A stretch of DNA of 64,000 nt from CAUZWH01 sp965224275 (lineage in GTDB: Bacteria; Pseudomonadota; Alphaproteobacteria; SHVV01). The stretch lies in the NCBI GenBank assembly GCA_965224275.1, contig CBDCYR010000005.1:1081555-1145554 (forward strand). The letters are read 5' to 3'. The notes below the pieces were generated by a model that worked only from the letters and a program-made list of their open reading frames with translations, was not told the origin of the DNA and ran no database searches. Within the stretch, counting starts at the first letter, position 1. Each line of letters begins with the position of its first letter. The position numbers were made by a program, and so were the translations under genes. Of the stretch, positions 9,423-17,676 are shown piece after piece.

Positions 9423-9749
9423 TCACCATCTTTGCGCATTTTGAATTGCTTGCTCGGCGAGATGAAAGTGGATTTCGGTTTCGATGGCGCCGTCTTCGTC
9501 GAGTTCGGCCGAATTGTCGCCGTTGACCTCGTCCATTTCATCGAAACCGTGCCAGGTACAGAAGATGATGCGGCGGGAATACTCACAATCGATGCCTCCC
9601 TGGACGCAACCGAAGGCGAATTCGCCCCGTCCATCGTCCTCGAACGTGATGTGCGCGGCTTCGACGAGACGGGGATAATCGCGATCCCATAAATCGGCTT
9701 CGAGGATGCGCCCTTTGCCGATCAGGGCACATTCGATTTCCCGTATCAT
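9423..9749 (-). CDS. Hypothetical protein, apparent passenger gene of an IS5/IS1182-like element
   Basis: This 108-residue protein is acidic (LDEDGAIETEIHFHLAEQAI) and has no signal peptide or membrane segment. I do not recognise a domain. Its ATG overlaps the TGA of the transposase C-terminal fragment just upstream (ATGA overlap), so it is likely translated by coupling. A few bases after its stop codon comes CTTTTTCAGTAGCC, the sort of sequence found at the ends of IS5/IS1182-type elements. It therefore seems to lie inside the element, between the transposase and its terminal repeat. That position is observed; a role is not known. Confidence 0.55.
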   Translation of the reverse strand: MIREIECALIGKGRILEADLWDRDYPRLVEAAHITFEDDGRGEFAFGCVQGGIDCEYSRRIIFCTWHGFDEMDEVNGDNSAELDEDGAIETEIHFHLAEQAIQNAQRW

Positions 9750-9890
9750 GGCGGCGCCTCCGCCAGCAGCTTGGGTGGTCGGATGAGGTTGTAGGCGGCC
9801 AAGGCAAGGACCAATGATGCCTCGACCAGGCGACGCCCCCGGAACCTCATCTTCTGCTGGCCACCCTGGACCTTGACCCAACCGAAGGCA
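9746..9890 (-). pseudogene. IS5/IS1182-type transposase, C-terminal fragment
   Basis: The reverse strand encodes WVKVQGGQQKMRFRGRRLVE followed by ASLVLALAAYNLIRPPKLL and a stop. This is the conserved C-terminal end of IS5/IS1182-like DDE transposases (FRG...AAYNLIR). All catalytic sequence is missing, cut at about 9890 where the short inverted-repeat element at 9897-10013 begins. Confidence 0.7.
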
Positions 9891-9896
9891 CTGCCG

Positions 9897-10013
9897 AGTT
9901 AACTGATTACAGGCTGTTTCCGGCATTTCTCCATGAGGCTAAGCCATTGAAATTACGTAGAGCAGCCATGGACAATTTACCGATATTTCGGAGTGAATCC
10001 GGTTGACTTAACA
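9897..10013. repeat. Small inverted-repeat element (MITE-like), diverged copy 2
   Basis: This 117-bp stretch is a diverged reverse-complement copy of the element at 13801-13922. Both share GTTAACTGATT, AGGCTGTTT, CATGAGGCTAAGCCA and TTCGGAGT in the same relative order and spacing. The ends are degraded (AGTTAACTGATT and TTGACTTAACA). Confidence 0.7.
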
Positions 10014-10351
10014 GATCCTGACCGCATATGAGCGGAATATGCTCTAACGCGCTATCGCAGTTCGGGTGTCGCGTGCCTTGACCCAATCGCGGAAGAACGC
10101 GTTCAACGAATTGCCGCGTGTGGCGGGGACCACTTACAAGTTCGTGAACATTGGGCAGCGCTCGCTTTCAGCAGGGGGCGGGCGATGCTACTGCCGGAGC
10201 GGTGCCGTCGCAAGTTCGGTCGGCGGCGAGGTCAGGGCGGATTTGTACTTCGACCTTTCGCCATCTCTGCCAGCGAGTTGCCTGAAATAGTGGACTTCTT
10301 CCCCGTGTCCTGATATGAGTGCCGCGAGGCAGACGTGGGGACGGGGAAGCC
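10014..10351. other. Non-coding stretch before the ISAs1-like element
   Basis: I see no convincing gene here. The left boundary of the ISAs1-like element must fall in this stretch, but no clear inverted repeat could be matched to the sequence after 12132. A ribosome-binding site (GGGGACGGGGAA) for the downstream gene lies at its end. Confidence 0.4.
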
Positions 10352-11407
10352 GTGGCGGTTCTTTCGGAGGTGGCGGTCGACATCGTGGCGGCGGAGGATG
10401 AGGCCCGCTTCCGCGACTTGATGCAGACACACCACTACCTCGGCGCGGTGCCAGGGATGGGCGAAACCGTGCGCTATGTCGCGCACCATCGAGGGCGATG
10501 GCTGGCGCTCTTGGTGTTCTCGGCGCCGGCGCTGAAGTGCGGCGCGCGCGACCGCTGGATCGGCTGGGACCGCGGCCTCCAGTTCGGCCGTCTGCACCTG
10601 GTCACCAACAACGCGCGCTTCCTGATCCTGCCCGGCGGTGAGCGCAACCTCGGCTCGCGCGTGCTCTCGCTATGCATGCGCCGTCTGGTGAGGGACTGGC
10701 CGGCCCGCTTCGGTCACGACGTGCTCCTGGCGGAGACGTTCGTGGACCCGGCGCTCTTCCGAGGCACCGTCTACCGCGCCGCCAACTGGATCGAGGTCGG
10801 GCGCACCCGCGGCTTCGCCCGCGGCGGGCAGGGCTACAGCGAGCACGCGCGGCCCAAGCTCGTGTTCCTTCATCCCCTTTGCCGGCGCGCGCGAGCCCGG
10901 CTGCGGGCCGCCGATCTCGACCCCCGCCTGCGACATGGAGTGCCCAAGATGACGCTCACCGCCGCACAGATGCGATCCCTGCCCGAGTTCTTCCAGAACA
11001 TCGACGATCCCCGCCGCCGGCAGGGCCGGCGCCATGCCCTGCCCACGGTGCTGGCGCTCGCCGCCGCCGCGACGTTGTGCGGCATGCGCGGCTACAAGGC
11101 GATGAGCGAATGGGTCGACGATCTCAGCCCCAGGGTGTTGCAGCGCTTCCGCGTGCGCCGCCGCGACGGCCAGTACCGCCCGCCCAGCCTGTCGGCGATG
11201 CGCAGCCTGCTGATCCGCGTCGAGCCGGCCCAGCTCGACGCCGCCCTGAGGACCTGGCACGAGACCCACGGCTCGGGCGACAGCGCGCTGGCCATCGACG
11301 GCAAGACCATCCGCGGCGCCATCGATGACGATGGCAAACAGGCTCATGTGCTCGGCATCATAGGCCACGAGACCAAGGCGCCCTGGGGTCAAAAAAAGTC
11401 GGCATGA
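10352..11407 (+). CDS. DruA-like (DUF4338) domain fused to ISAs1-family transposase, zero frame
   Basis: The first roughly 195 residues form a DUF4338/DruA-like domain (ALKCGARDRWIGWDRGLQFG, LHLVTNNARFLILPG, LLAETFVDPALFRGTVYRAA). In the same frame an ISAs1 transposase follows (MRSLPEFFQNIDDPRRRQG, a DDE_Tnp_1-associated region, then ALAIDGKTIRGAIDDDGKQA). The frame ends at TGA 11405 just after an A7 run. The homologous continuation lies in the -1 frame (11399-12132). A GTG at 10352 with a GGGGA site is chosen; another GTG lies 33 bases upstream. The DruA domain is known both from Druantia anti-phage systems and from transposon-associated proteins; here its role is inferred to be with the transposase. 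Confidence 0.75.
   Translation: MAVLSEVAVDIVAAEDEARFRDLMQTHHYLGAVPGMGETVRYVAHHRGRWLALLVFSAPALKCGARDRWIGWDRGLQFGRLHLVTNNARFLILPGGERNLGSRVLSLCMRRLVRDWPARFGHDVLLAETFVDPALFRGTVYRAANWIEVGRTRGFARGGQGYSEHARPKLVFLHPLCRRARARLRAADLDPRLRHGVPKMTLTAAQMRSLPEFFQNIDDPRRRQGRRHALPTVLALAAAATLCGMRGYKAMSEWVDDLSPRVLQRFRVRRRDGQYRPPSLSAMRSLLIRVEPAQLDAALRTWHETHGSGDSALAIDGKTIRGAIDDDGKQAHVLGIIGHETKAPWGQKKSA
11392..11398 (+). other. A AAA AAG slippery heptamer at the transposase frame change
   Basis: The zero frame reads CAA AAA AAG TCG GCA TGA. Slipping back one base at A AAA AAG gives AAG, GTC GGC ATG, which continues the conserved ISAs1 protein (QKKVGMRPDADD). This is the canonical bacterial -1 frameshift heptamer. 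It could equally be a simple deletion in an A8 tract. A programmed shift is inference. Confidence 0.5.
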
Positions 11408-12132
11408 GGCCCGACGCCGACGATGGCGAGAAGCGCACCAACGAGATCGGCACAGTCATCCCCCTGCTCGAGACGGTGCCCGACATCGCGGGCCGCACCG
11501 TCACCGCCGATGCCCTGCTCACCCAGCGGGCGCTGGCCAGGTATCTGCTCGACCGCGGCGCGGACTACCTGTTCACCGTCAAGGGCAACCAGCCGACACT
11601 GCTGAGCGATATCCGGCTTCTGCTCAATGAGACCATCGCCGGGCGCGAGCCGGACTTCACGGACGAGAGCCCAAAACCCGAGCACGGCCGACGCGAGCGG
11701 CGCTCCATCTGGGTCTCCAGCGAGCTCAACGACTATCTCGACTTCCCCGGCGTCGGACAGGTCTTCGCCGTGCGCCGCGAAACCGTCGAGGTCAAGTCCG
11801 GCAAGCACCGCTGCGAGACGGCTTACGGCGTCACAAGCCTGACCACGCAGGCCGCATCACCGGAACGCCTGCTCACCCTCAATCGCGGGCACTGGACCAT
11901 CGAGGCGACGCACCACATCCTCGACTGGAGCTTCGACGAGGATCGCAGCCGCATCCGTTCAGGCCACGGCCCGGAGAACATGACCCTGCTGCGGCGCTTC
12001 GCCATCGGCCTCATCAAGGGACGCGGGCTCGCCGTCGCCGAGACCATGCGAAATCTGGCCAGGAACCCGCGCCGCGTCCTCGACTTATTGAAAATGACGG
12101 ACAACGTCGCCCCCAGGCCAGCGCCCGGCTGA
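11399..12132 (+). CDS. ISAs1-family transposase, C-terminal part in -1 frame
   Basis: This frame carries the rest of the DDE_Tnp_ISAs1 domain. It includes the motif KRTNEIGTVIPLLETVPDIA, the second catalytic Asp in TVTADALLTQRALARYLLDR, FTVKGNQPTLL, and the Glu region NRGHWTIEATHHILDWSFDE. It ends with GLAVAETMRNLARNPRRVLD, normal for the family. The N-terminal half, with the first Asp (AIDGKTIRG), is in the previous frame. Production of a complete enzyme needs frameshifting or slippage. Confidence 0.8.
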
Positions 12133-12346
12133 CTGCGCTCTCCGGCTCTCGTCCATCGCCTCGCCGCCAACCCCCGGCACGCCGGGGGCGAGCGGTCATG
12201 CCCAGATGAAGCCGTGCTCAACCCTCGCGGCCAAGGGGATCGCTATACGGCGGCACGGCAGCGGCCAAATCCGACGCCCAGCCCCCGCAAGGACCCCAAC
12301 GAAAGCGGGTGGACCATGATTGAGTGCCGCGACTAGGCGGCCAAAA

Positions 12347-13708
12347 TCAGAACGAATTTGCCGTGGCGGCGAGGTGGGTCGGGCCGGCGAGTGCGTGGTA
12401 CTGACGGTCGAGTTCGGCGCGGTGGGCCTGAAAACGCGCCAACTCCCGGCCTGTGAGCTTTTCGCGGGACGGCAGCTTGAGGCTGAGTGGGTTGATCGGG
12501 CGGCCATTTCTGTGGATCTCGTAGTGCAGGTGCGGGCCGGTGGAGCGACCCGTGGAGCCGACATAACCGATCACTTGGCCCTGGCGGACGCGGCTGCCGC
12601 GCTTGAGACCGCGGACATAGCCATTGAGGTGGCCATAGGCGGTCTGGTAGGTGCCGTTGTGGCGGATGCGGATATAGTTTCCGTAGTTCCCCTTGCGGCC
12701 GAGCGCGACAATGCGGCCGTCGCCAGCAGCGTAGATCGGCGTGCCGCGCGGTGCCGCAAAATCCACGCCGGCATGCAGCAGGGTGAATCCGAGGATCGGG
12801 TGCACCCGCTTGCCAAAGCGCGACGACAGCCGCGCGCCGTCAATCGGCGCCTTCATCACCGTCTTTCTGAGGCTCGCCCCCATCGCGTTGAACCAGCCGA
12901 GCGTGCCAGCGGTCGTGCGGTAGCGGTAAAGCGGCAGCGCCGTGCCGCGCAGCACGAGACGGGCGTACTCGATCGCGCCGTCGTGCACCACGATGCCGGT
13001 GGGATCGACGAAGCGCGCATACATCGTGGTAAACTCATCGCCGGCTCGGAGTTCGCGTTGGAAATCGACATCGAAACTGTAGAGCCTAATCAGCTCGGCC
13101 AGTACGCGGGGCGGGATGCCGGCGGCAGTGCCGTCGACATGCAGACTTGCTGAGATGGTCCCGCCAGCGCGTGCGAGCAGGCGCTTTAGCGGCTTAATGA
13201 GCTCGGTCGCGTGGAAGGCGCCGGCGCCGTTGCGGCGCACTTCGACATCGCGGTCCCAGGCCAGCGGCAGGCGGAGTCCGGTAAGCGTAAGTCGCGGTGG
13301 GGCATCCGCCGCCGGCCCGGCAGGCTCCGCGCCGGCCCGGCCGAACGTCAGTTCGAGCCGATCGCCGATATGGAGGTCGCGGCGCAGGTCGTAGACACCC
13401 TTCAACGGCATGATCGCCGCGTGCGCGGTGCGCCGCCCGACGCCGGCGCGCGCCAGCACACCTATCAAATTGTCGCCAAGCCCGACCACGACGACGCGGG
13501 TTGTCGGCATGAATGGCGCTGGTTCATACTCGCTTTCCCAGCGCGTCAGATAGTGCACTTCGGCTGCCGGGGTGCGTTCGGTCTCGAGATCGACAGTTGC
13601 CAGCATCACCGCGGGGGTGTCGTGATAGCTAGTGACCGCCACCGTGCCGAGCCCGGCGATGACGGCAGCGGCAAGCCATTTTTTGCGATCAACGGACAGT
13701 GGCGGCAT
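12347..13708 (-). CDS. Secreted or periplasmic M23 peptidoglycan metallopeptidase
   Basis: The 453-residue protein starts with a short N-terminal hydrophobic segment (WLAAAVIAGLGTVAVTSY), likely a signal or anchor. A long variable linker region follows, then a C-terminal lysostaphin/M23 domain (about residues 280-420). The zinc ligands are in HAGVDFAAPRG and GPHLHYEIHRNG, with YGHLNGY between. M23 enzymes of this layout (MepM-like) cut peptide cross-links in the cell wall; the DUF-like middle resembles their OapA/LysM-spacer portion. All active-site motifs are present. No partner genes are adjacent: the gene stands alone between ISAs1 debris and a MITE. Confidence 0.88.
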   Translation of the reverse strand: MPPLSVDRKKWLAAAVIAGLGTVAVTSYHDTPAVMLATVDLETERTPAAEVHYLTRWESEYEPAPFMPTTRVVVVGLGDNLIGVLARAGVGRRTAHAAIMPLKGVYDLRRDLHIGDRLELTFGRAGAEPAGPAADAPPRLTLTGLRLPLAWDRDVEVRRNGAGAFHATELIKPLKRLLARAGGTISASLHVDGTAAGIPPRVLAELIRLYSFDVDFQRELRAGDEFTTMYARFVDPTGIVVHDGAIEYARLVLRGTALPLYRYRTTAGTLGWFNAMGASLRKTVMKAPIDGARLSSRFGKRVHPILGFTLLHAGVDFAAPRGTPIYAAGDGRIVALGRKGNYGNYIRIRHNGTYQTAYGHLNGYVRGLKRGSRVRQGQVIGYVGSTGRSTGPHLHYEIHRNGRPINPLSLKLPSREKLTGRELARFQAHRAELDRQYHALAGPTHLAATANSF

Positions 13709-13800
13709 CGCTTTGACAGTGTTCTCCGGAAAATCCGTGCGGGCGGGCAGGCGGTGCGCGGCATTTTTTCCAAGATACGCGTGAAGCCTCCAGGGGGCTT

Positions 13801-13922
13801 TGTCAAGTTAACCGGAGTTACTCCGAAATTTCAGTGAATTGTCGATGGCTGCCCGATGCAAATTCATTGGCTTAGCCTCATGGGGAAATGCCCAAAACAG
13901 CCTACAATCAGTTAACTTGACA
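13801..13922. repeat. Small inverted-repeat element (MITE-like), copy 1
   Basis: The 122-bp element begins TGTCAAGTTAAC and ends GTTAACTTGACA, a perfect 12-bp inverted repeat, and has no coding capacity. A diverged copy lies at 9897-10013 in the opposite orientation. It sits upstream of the M23 peptidase gene and may separate it from its promoter. Confidence 0.78.
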
Positions 13923-14271
13923 ATGTCTCTGACGGTATTCCGGTTCTAATTTTGCAATCAATGTGTTGGTGTTGATTTGGATGGCTTTAGATCCGGGCGG
14001 CCCTCGGGCTCGAACCTGTGCTCGGGCCCGAGGGTCGCGGATTCCAGGGCGCACCGGGCCGGGACCTGCTCACAACTGCGGATACTGCCGCCCATGGCCG
14101 TCCGCCATGCGTAACGGGAACAATCTGTCGCGCTCCCGAGCCCCTCCGATGTCGGGCTGTCGCCGCAGAGGAAGGTGAAGTGCGATCCAAAGCGACGGCC
14201 AACGCCGACCCGTTCCCGCGCGACCTGGTCGGCGGCAGCATTGCAAGGGCCGCTGCGGCATTCTGGAAGCG
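13923..14271. other. Intergenic region without recognised gene
   Basis: No convincing coding sequence. It contains a GC-rich imperfect palindrome (CCCTCGGGCTC ... GGGCCCGAGGG at about 14000-14033), which could be a transcription terminator without a T run, or a structured RNA end. Nothing else is recognised. Confidence 0.35.
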
Positions 14272-15270
14272 CTACTCCCCGCCAACATCCGGGCGTCGAA
14301 CCTTTTCGGTAAGGAATCGCTCAATCTGGCCGAGCAGGGTATCAAGCGCGTCGCCGCCTGCATACACTTTGTTCAACTTGCTCAGGGCGTCGACTGCCTC
14401 CCGTTCGTCTATGTCAGGAAAAAACTCTGCAAGGGTGTCCAGACTAACTTCAAAATATAGTTGGCCACCGCTGTCGCCGGCCGAGGGGTACGCGTACATC
14501 AGCATCCGAGCGCGGTTGGCTGGTGGCACGATGCTCACGGATAATTTGTTGGGCTTAACCTTCAGACCTGCCGCCTCCGCGATGTCCACGAAACGGTCGA
14601 ACTGCTCGCCCACGCCTGCGTCTGCGGCCCGGTGACGAACCGCTTCGACAGTGAAATGGCGAGGGGGCGACGACGGCTTTACCGGTTCTTCGACCACCTC
14701 ACGGATCAACAGCTGCGGGCCGCCGTCCAGCTCGAATACCTCGAAGCTGACGACGCCGATCGGGACGGCGAAGCGGCCGAGAAACTCGTTCATTCGCTCC
14801 AGCCCGGGGTGGATTCCGGCGCCGACAAGCAGCACCGCAATCTCGCGCCCGTCCTCTTCGCCCGCCAGTTGCTGGTTCAGTCTTTCCGACAGCTGTGCGG
14901 CGTCGCCGAATCTGCCGAGGCCGGGTTCGAGCTTCCCCTTGAGTTCATCGCCGTCGAAACGCGCGATCGACGAGGCGTAGTAGAGCGCCTGCGTCAACGC
15001 GCCGGAGGCGAGCACGCCGGATTTGATCTCGATCACCACCCAGCGATCCTGCGTGTCGATGGCCAACAGATCGAGTATCCCATCGTCGATCTTTACCTGC
15101 TGGCCGACCAGTGTCAGTCCGTCCCCGATCAGCGTCACATCGTTCGCAATCCAGTCTTCGAGATGTTTCTCCAGTCCGATGTGGGAGCGCTCGACTTTCG
15201 TCGGTACCGACTGCTCCGCGGCATCCTCGCCGCGTTGCCGGCCTATGGTCCATGCTGCCAGTTTAGCCAT
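14272..15270 (-). CDS. NucS/DUF91-like endonuclease domain protein
   Basis: The 332-residue protein has an N-terminal PD-(D/E)xK nuclease-like domain of the NucS/DUF91 type. LIGDGLTLVGQQVKIDDGIL leads to the catalytic triad candidates D67 (in ILDLLAIDT) and E81/K83 (WVVIEIKSG), followed by the ALYYASSIARF helix. The C-terminal half (about residues 180-332) is not recognised. The start codon overlaps the stop of the upstream DUF262 remnant, so the two were an operon. Pairing of a DUF262 protein with a nuclease suggests a defence or restriction role; that is inference. Confidence 0.7.
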   Translation of the reverse strand: MAKLAAWTIGRQRGEDAAEQSVPTKVERSHIGLEKHLEDWIANDVTLIGDGLTLVGQQVKIDDGILDLLAIDTQDRWVVIEIKSGVLASGALTQALYYASSIARFDGDELKGKLEPGLGRFGDAAQLSERLNQQLAGEEDGREIAVLLVGAGIHPGLERMNEFLGRFAVPIGVVSFEVFELDGGPQLLIREVVEEPVKPSSPPRHFTVEAVRHRAADAGVGEQFDRFVDIAEAAGLKVKPNKLSVSIVPPANRARMLMYAYPSAGDSGGQLYFEVSLDTLAEFFPDIDEREAVDALSKLNKVYAGGDALDTLLGQIERFLTEKVRRPDVGGE

Positions 15271-15469
15271 CGCCGCCTCCCTTCAACGCCGCTCCCGTCG
15301 AGTACAAGCCTTGCAGTGCGACGACAACACCCGCCTCACCCTGATCGACGAGCGACGTGCCACAAGAACCCGGGCTCCACACGAATTCCCGCTGGATCGT
15401 CGGCAGCACATATTCGTTCGAAACGATCTTGTCCAAGGCCAGCTTGATGGTTCCGCCCTGTTGGTACAT
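15263..15469 (-). pseudogene. DUF262 (GmrSD-type) protein reduced by internal deletion
   Basis: The 68-codon frame starts with MYQQGGTIKLALDKIVSNEY and LPTIQREFVW, the ParB-like N terminus of DUF262/GmrS-type nucleases, including the I-QR-FVW motif. After residue 31 the sequence changes to an unrelated glycine-rich tail ending GGGDG. Full proteins of this class have several hundred residues. The simplest reading is a large in-frame deletion that kept the start and the stop, the latter overlapping the next gene's ATG. The product is unlikely to be functional. Confidence 0.6.
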
Positions 15470-15555
15470 TCAGCTTCTCCGGTGAGTTCGACAGCGCGGG
15501 GCGATCCCGAAAGGAAATCGAACCGTAGGCTCTCTTGCCTCCATCGCGAAATTCG

Positions 15556-16149
15556 TCACGACTTGCTGCCGACGACCGTGAGCCAGTCCGGGTCTTCATC
15601 CTGTCGCATGGTCCAGAATTCATCCCTCATCCGCTCGCCATATGAGTCATGCGCCTCTATTCCAAGATTCCGGTAGAAGTCCATGTCCTCGGGTTTCTTC
15701 CTGTTATACATGAGGACGGCGGTTCCGCCGGGCTTAAGAAGCCACCGGACTTTCCCGGAGAGAAGGTCGGGCTCGCCGATACAGGACGGCACGCCGAACA
15801 GGGCCACGACAAGGTCGAACTTCTGTCCTGGCTTGGGCCAGTAATCCTCGAACGGGGTTCGGATCAGACGGCTGCGGAATTCGGGATGCTTGTCTCCGAA
15901 GACACCGAGCATCCCTCGACTGGGATCGATCCCGGTATAGTGCTCCAGACGGATGTCTCTGAGGCGGAAGTCGACGAGAGACCCGGTGCCGCAGCCGATG
16001 TCGAGAATATCGGTCCCGGGGCCTATCTCCAAAGCATCGTATACCCGCCTGCTCCGCTCGACGTCGGATTCGCCCTTGTGGATCGCGAGGTCGTAAGAAT
16101 CGGAAATGCCCGCATAGGGATCGAAGGGAGGCGCACTAATGGCCCGGTG
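15556..16149 (-). pseudogene. Class I SAM-dependent methyltransferase, 5' end lost
   Basis: Rossmann-fold methyltransferase motifs are clear: motif I DILDIGCGTGSLVDF, post-I YTGIDPSRGML, motif IV FDLVVALFGVPSC, and WLLKPGGTAVLMYNRKKP. The C terminus is intact (DEDPDWLTVVGSKS). No suitable start codon lies in frame before the sequence runs into the leader of the IS3-type transposase at about 16150, so the N terminus was probably removed. Substrate unknown. It lies upstream of the DUF262/nuclease pair on the same strand and could have belonged to one modification-restriction-like operon. Confidence 0.65.
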
Positions 16150-16234
16150 TCTGACGTCAGCGCCTTTGGGACAAATTGAGGTAATTGCATAACGGAGGAT
16201 TTCTGGCTCATCGTAGTGACCGAAGGGAACGAAG

Positions 16235-16411
16235 ATGAGACAGAAATCAATGAGCAAGAACGACCCGGCGGAGAGAACGGTTCGGGATATTCGCCGCAAG
16301 ACACGCAAGCAGTATACGGCTGAGGAGAAGATCCGGATCGTGGTGTCGGGCCTGCGCGGCGAGGAGAGCATCGCCGCCTTGTGCCGCCGCGAGGGCATCG
16401 CCGAGTCCAAG
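16235..16411 (+). pseudogene. IS3-family OrfA, N-terminal fragment
   Basis: The reading frame (MRQKSMSKNDP then RRKTRKQYTAEEKIRIVVSG and ESIAALCRREGIAES) is the helix-turn-helix OrfA of an IS3-family element. It is cut by the IS110 copy whose left junction is at about 16412-16420. OrfB is absent. Confidence 0.8.
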
Positions 16412-16420
16412 ATCAATATT

Positions 16421-17652
16421 GCGGGCTTGAAAGCCCCTTGACCCACCGCTGGTTTTCCCGATCCCGTCTCGATTGACCGTTTGCCCTTACCCGTCCTCCG
16501 ACCTGCTCACACCCCCGACGTCATTCCGCGAGGTTGCCGCCGTGTCAGGCAGCAGCCGGCGCGAAACCTCGGTAGGTCTCCTTGCGTGTCATGAGCGCCC
16601 AGACGATGCGCGCCATCTTGTTGGCCAGCGCCACCGCGACAAGCATTCGCGGCTTGCGCGCCAGCATCCTGGCCAGCCAGGGATCGTTCGTTTCGCCGCG
16701 ACGAACCGCCGAGCTGACGACAGCCATGGCGCCGATGATCAAGAGGCGCCTCAGATCGCGTTGGCCCATCTTCGATATCCTGCCCAGCCTTGGCTTGCCG
16801 CCGGTCGTGTGCTGTCGCGGCACGAGGCCCAGCCAGGCAGAGAAGTCGCGGCCGCGCCGAAAGCTCTCTATCGGCGGCGCGAAGGCCTGAAGCGCCATCG
16901 CGCCAATCGGCCCGATCCCCGGGATCGTCATGAGCCGTGCCGCCTGCTCGTCCTGACGCGCGCAAGCGCGGAGCTCCTTCTCCAATCCGCCGATCTTCGC
17001 GTCGAGGTGGGCGATCTGACCAAGCAGAACGCCGCCCAGCTCACGGACCGGCTCTGGTAGTCCCGAACCCGGATCCTCAAGCGCCAATGCCAGCCGACCG
17101 ACATGAGCCACCACCCTGCGGGGCAACGACGCCGAACTCTGCCAGGTGGCCACGTAGCGCGTTGATCGTCTGCGTGCGCTGGCGCACCAGAAGATCGCGC
17201 GTGTGGAACAGCATCGCCCTTGCCTGTTGCTCTTCCCCCTTCACCGCCACAAAGCGCATGGTCGGGCGCTGCGCCGCCTCGCAGATCGCCTCCGCGTCCG
17301 CCGCGTCGTTCTTCTGCCGCTTCACGAACGGCTTCACGTAGATCGGCGGAACCAGCCTCACATCGTGGCCGAGCTGCATAATCTCTCGGCCCCAATGGTG
17401 AGCACTCGCACAGGCCTCCATCGCCACAACGCAGCGCGGTAGTGCGGCGAGAAAATACAGAAACTTCTCCCGACTAACCTTCCTGCGGAACGCGACCGAA
17501 CCGTCCGCCCGAGCACCGTGAAGCTGAAAACTGCGCTTCGCCAGATCGATCCCGATGATATTAACCTGTTCCATGGACGCCTCCTCCTCCGGGGGTTGGT
17601 AACACCACCACCTTGGCACATTGCGATGCCGTCGGGAGGAGGCGTCCACTCC
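16421..17652 (-). mobile_element. IS110-family element, copy 1 (inactive)
   Basis: The 1232-bp copy is bounded on both sides by ATCAATATT (16412-16420 and 17653-17661). The related copy at 29571-30801 is 1231 bp and is bounded by ATCAATTTT. The single-base length difference equals a 1-nt insertion in the transposase gene. The right flank is an IS21-type terminus. Confidence 0.8.
16545..17574 (-). pseudogene. IS110-family transposase, frameshifted
   Basis: The gene encodes the DEDD transposase of IS110 elements. The N-terminal RuvC-like part has NIIGIDLAKRSFQLHG, VVAMEACASAHHWGRE and KNDAADAEAICEAAQ. The C-terminal Transposase_20 part has LMTIPGIGPIGAMALQAFAP and FSAWLGLVPRQHTTGG. An extra base at about 17106-17112 (GCCACCACCC against GCCACACCC in the other copy) breaks the frame after LAEFGVVAPQG. 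Otherwise it is nearly identical to the intact gene at 29695-30723. Confidence 0.85.
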
Positions 17653-17676
17653 ATCAATATTGAAAGCCGATTGACA
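17653..17676. repeat. IS21-family terminal sequence remnant
   Basis: ATCAATATTGAAAGCCGATTGACA ends exactly where the IS256-A sequence resumes. The GCCGATTGACA ending matches the ends at 3343, 21666 and 26916 (reverse). An IS21-type element therefore once inserted into this IS256-A copy, and IS110 later sat in its end. Confidence 0.6.

Noticed and set aside
12172..12192. A CCCCCGGC-ACG-CCGGGGG hairpin after the ISAs1-like gene as a terminator
   Set aside because: There is no T run, so it may simply be part of the element's end; not listed as a terminator.
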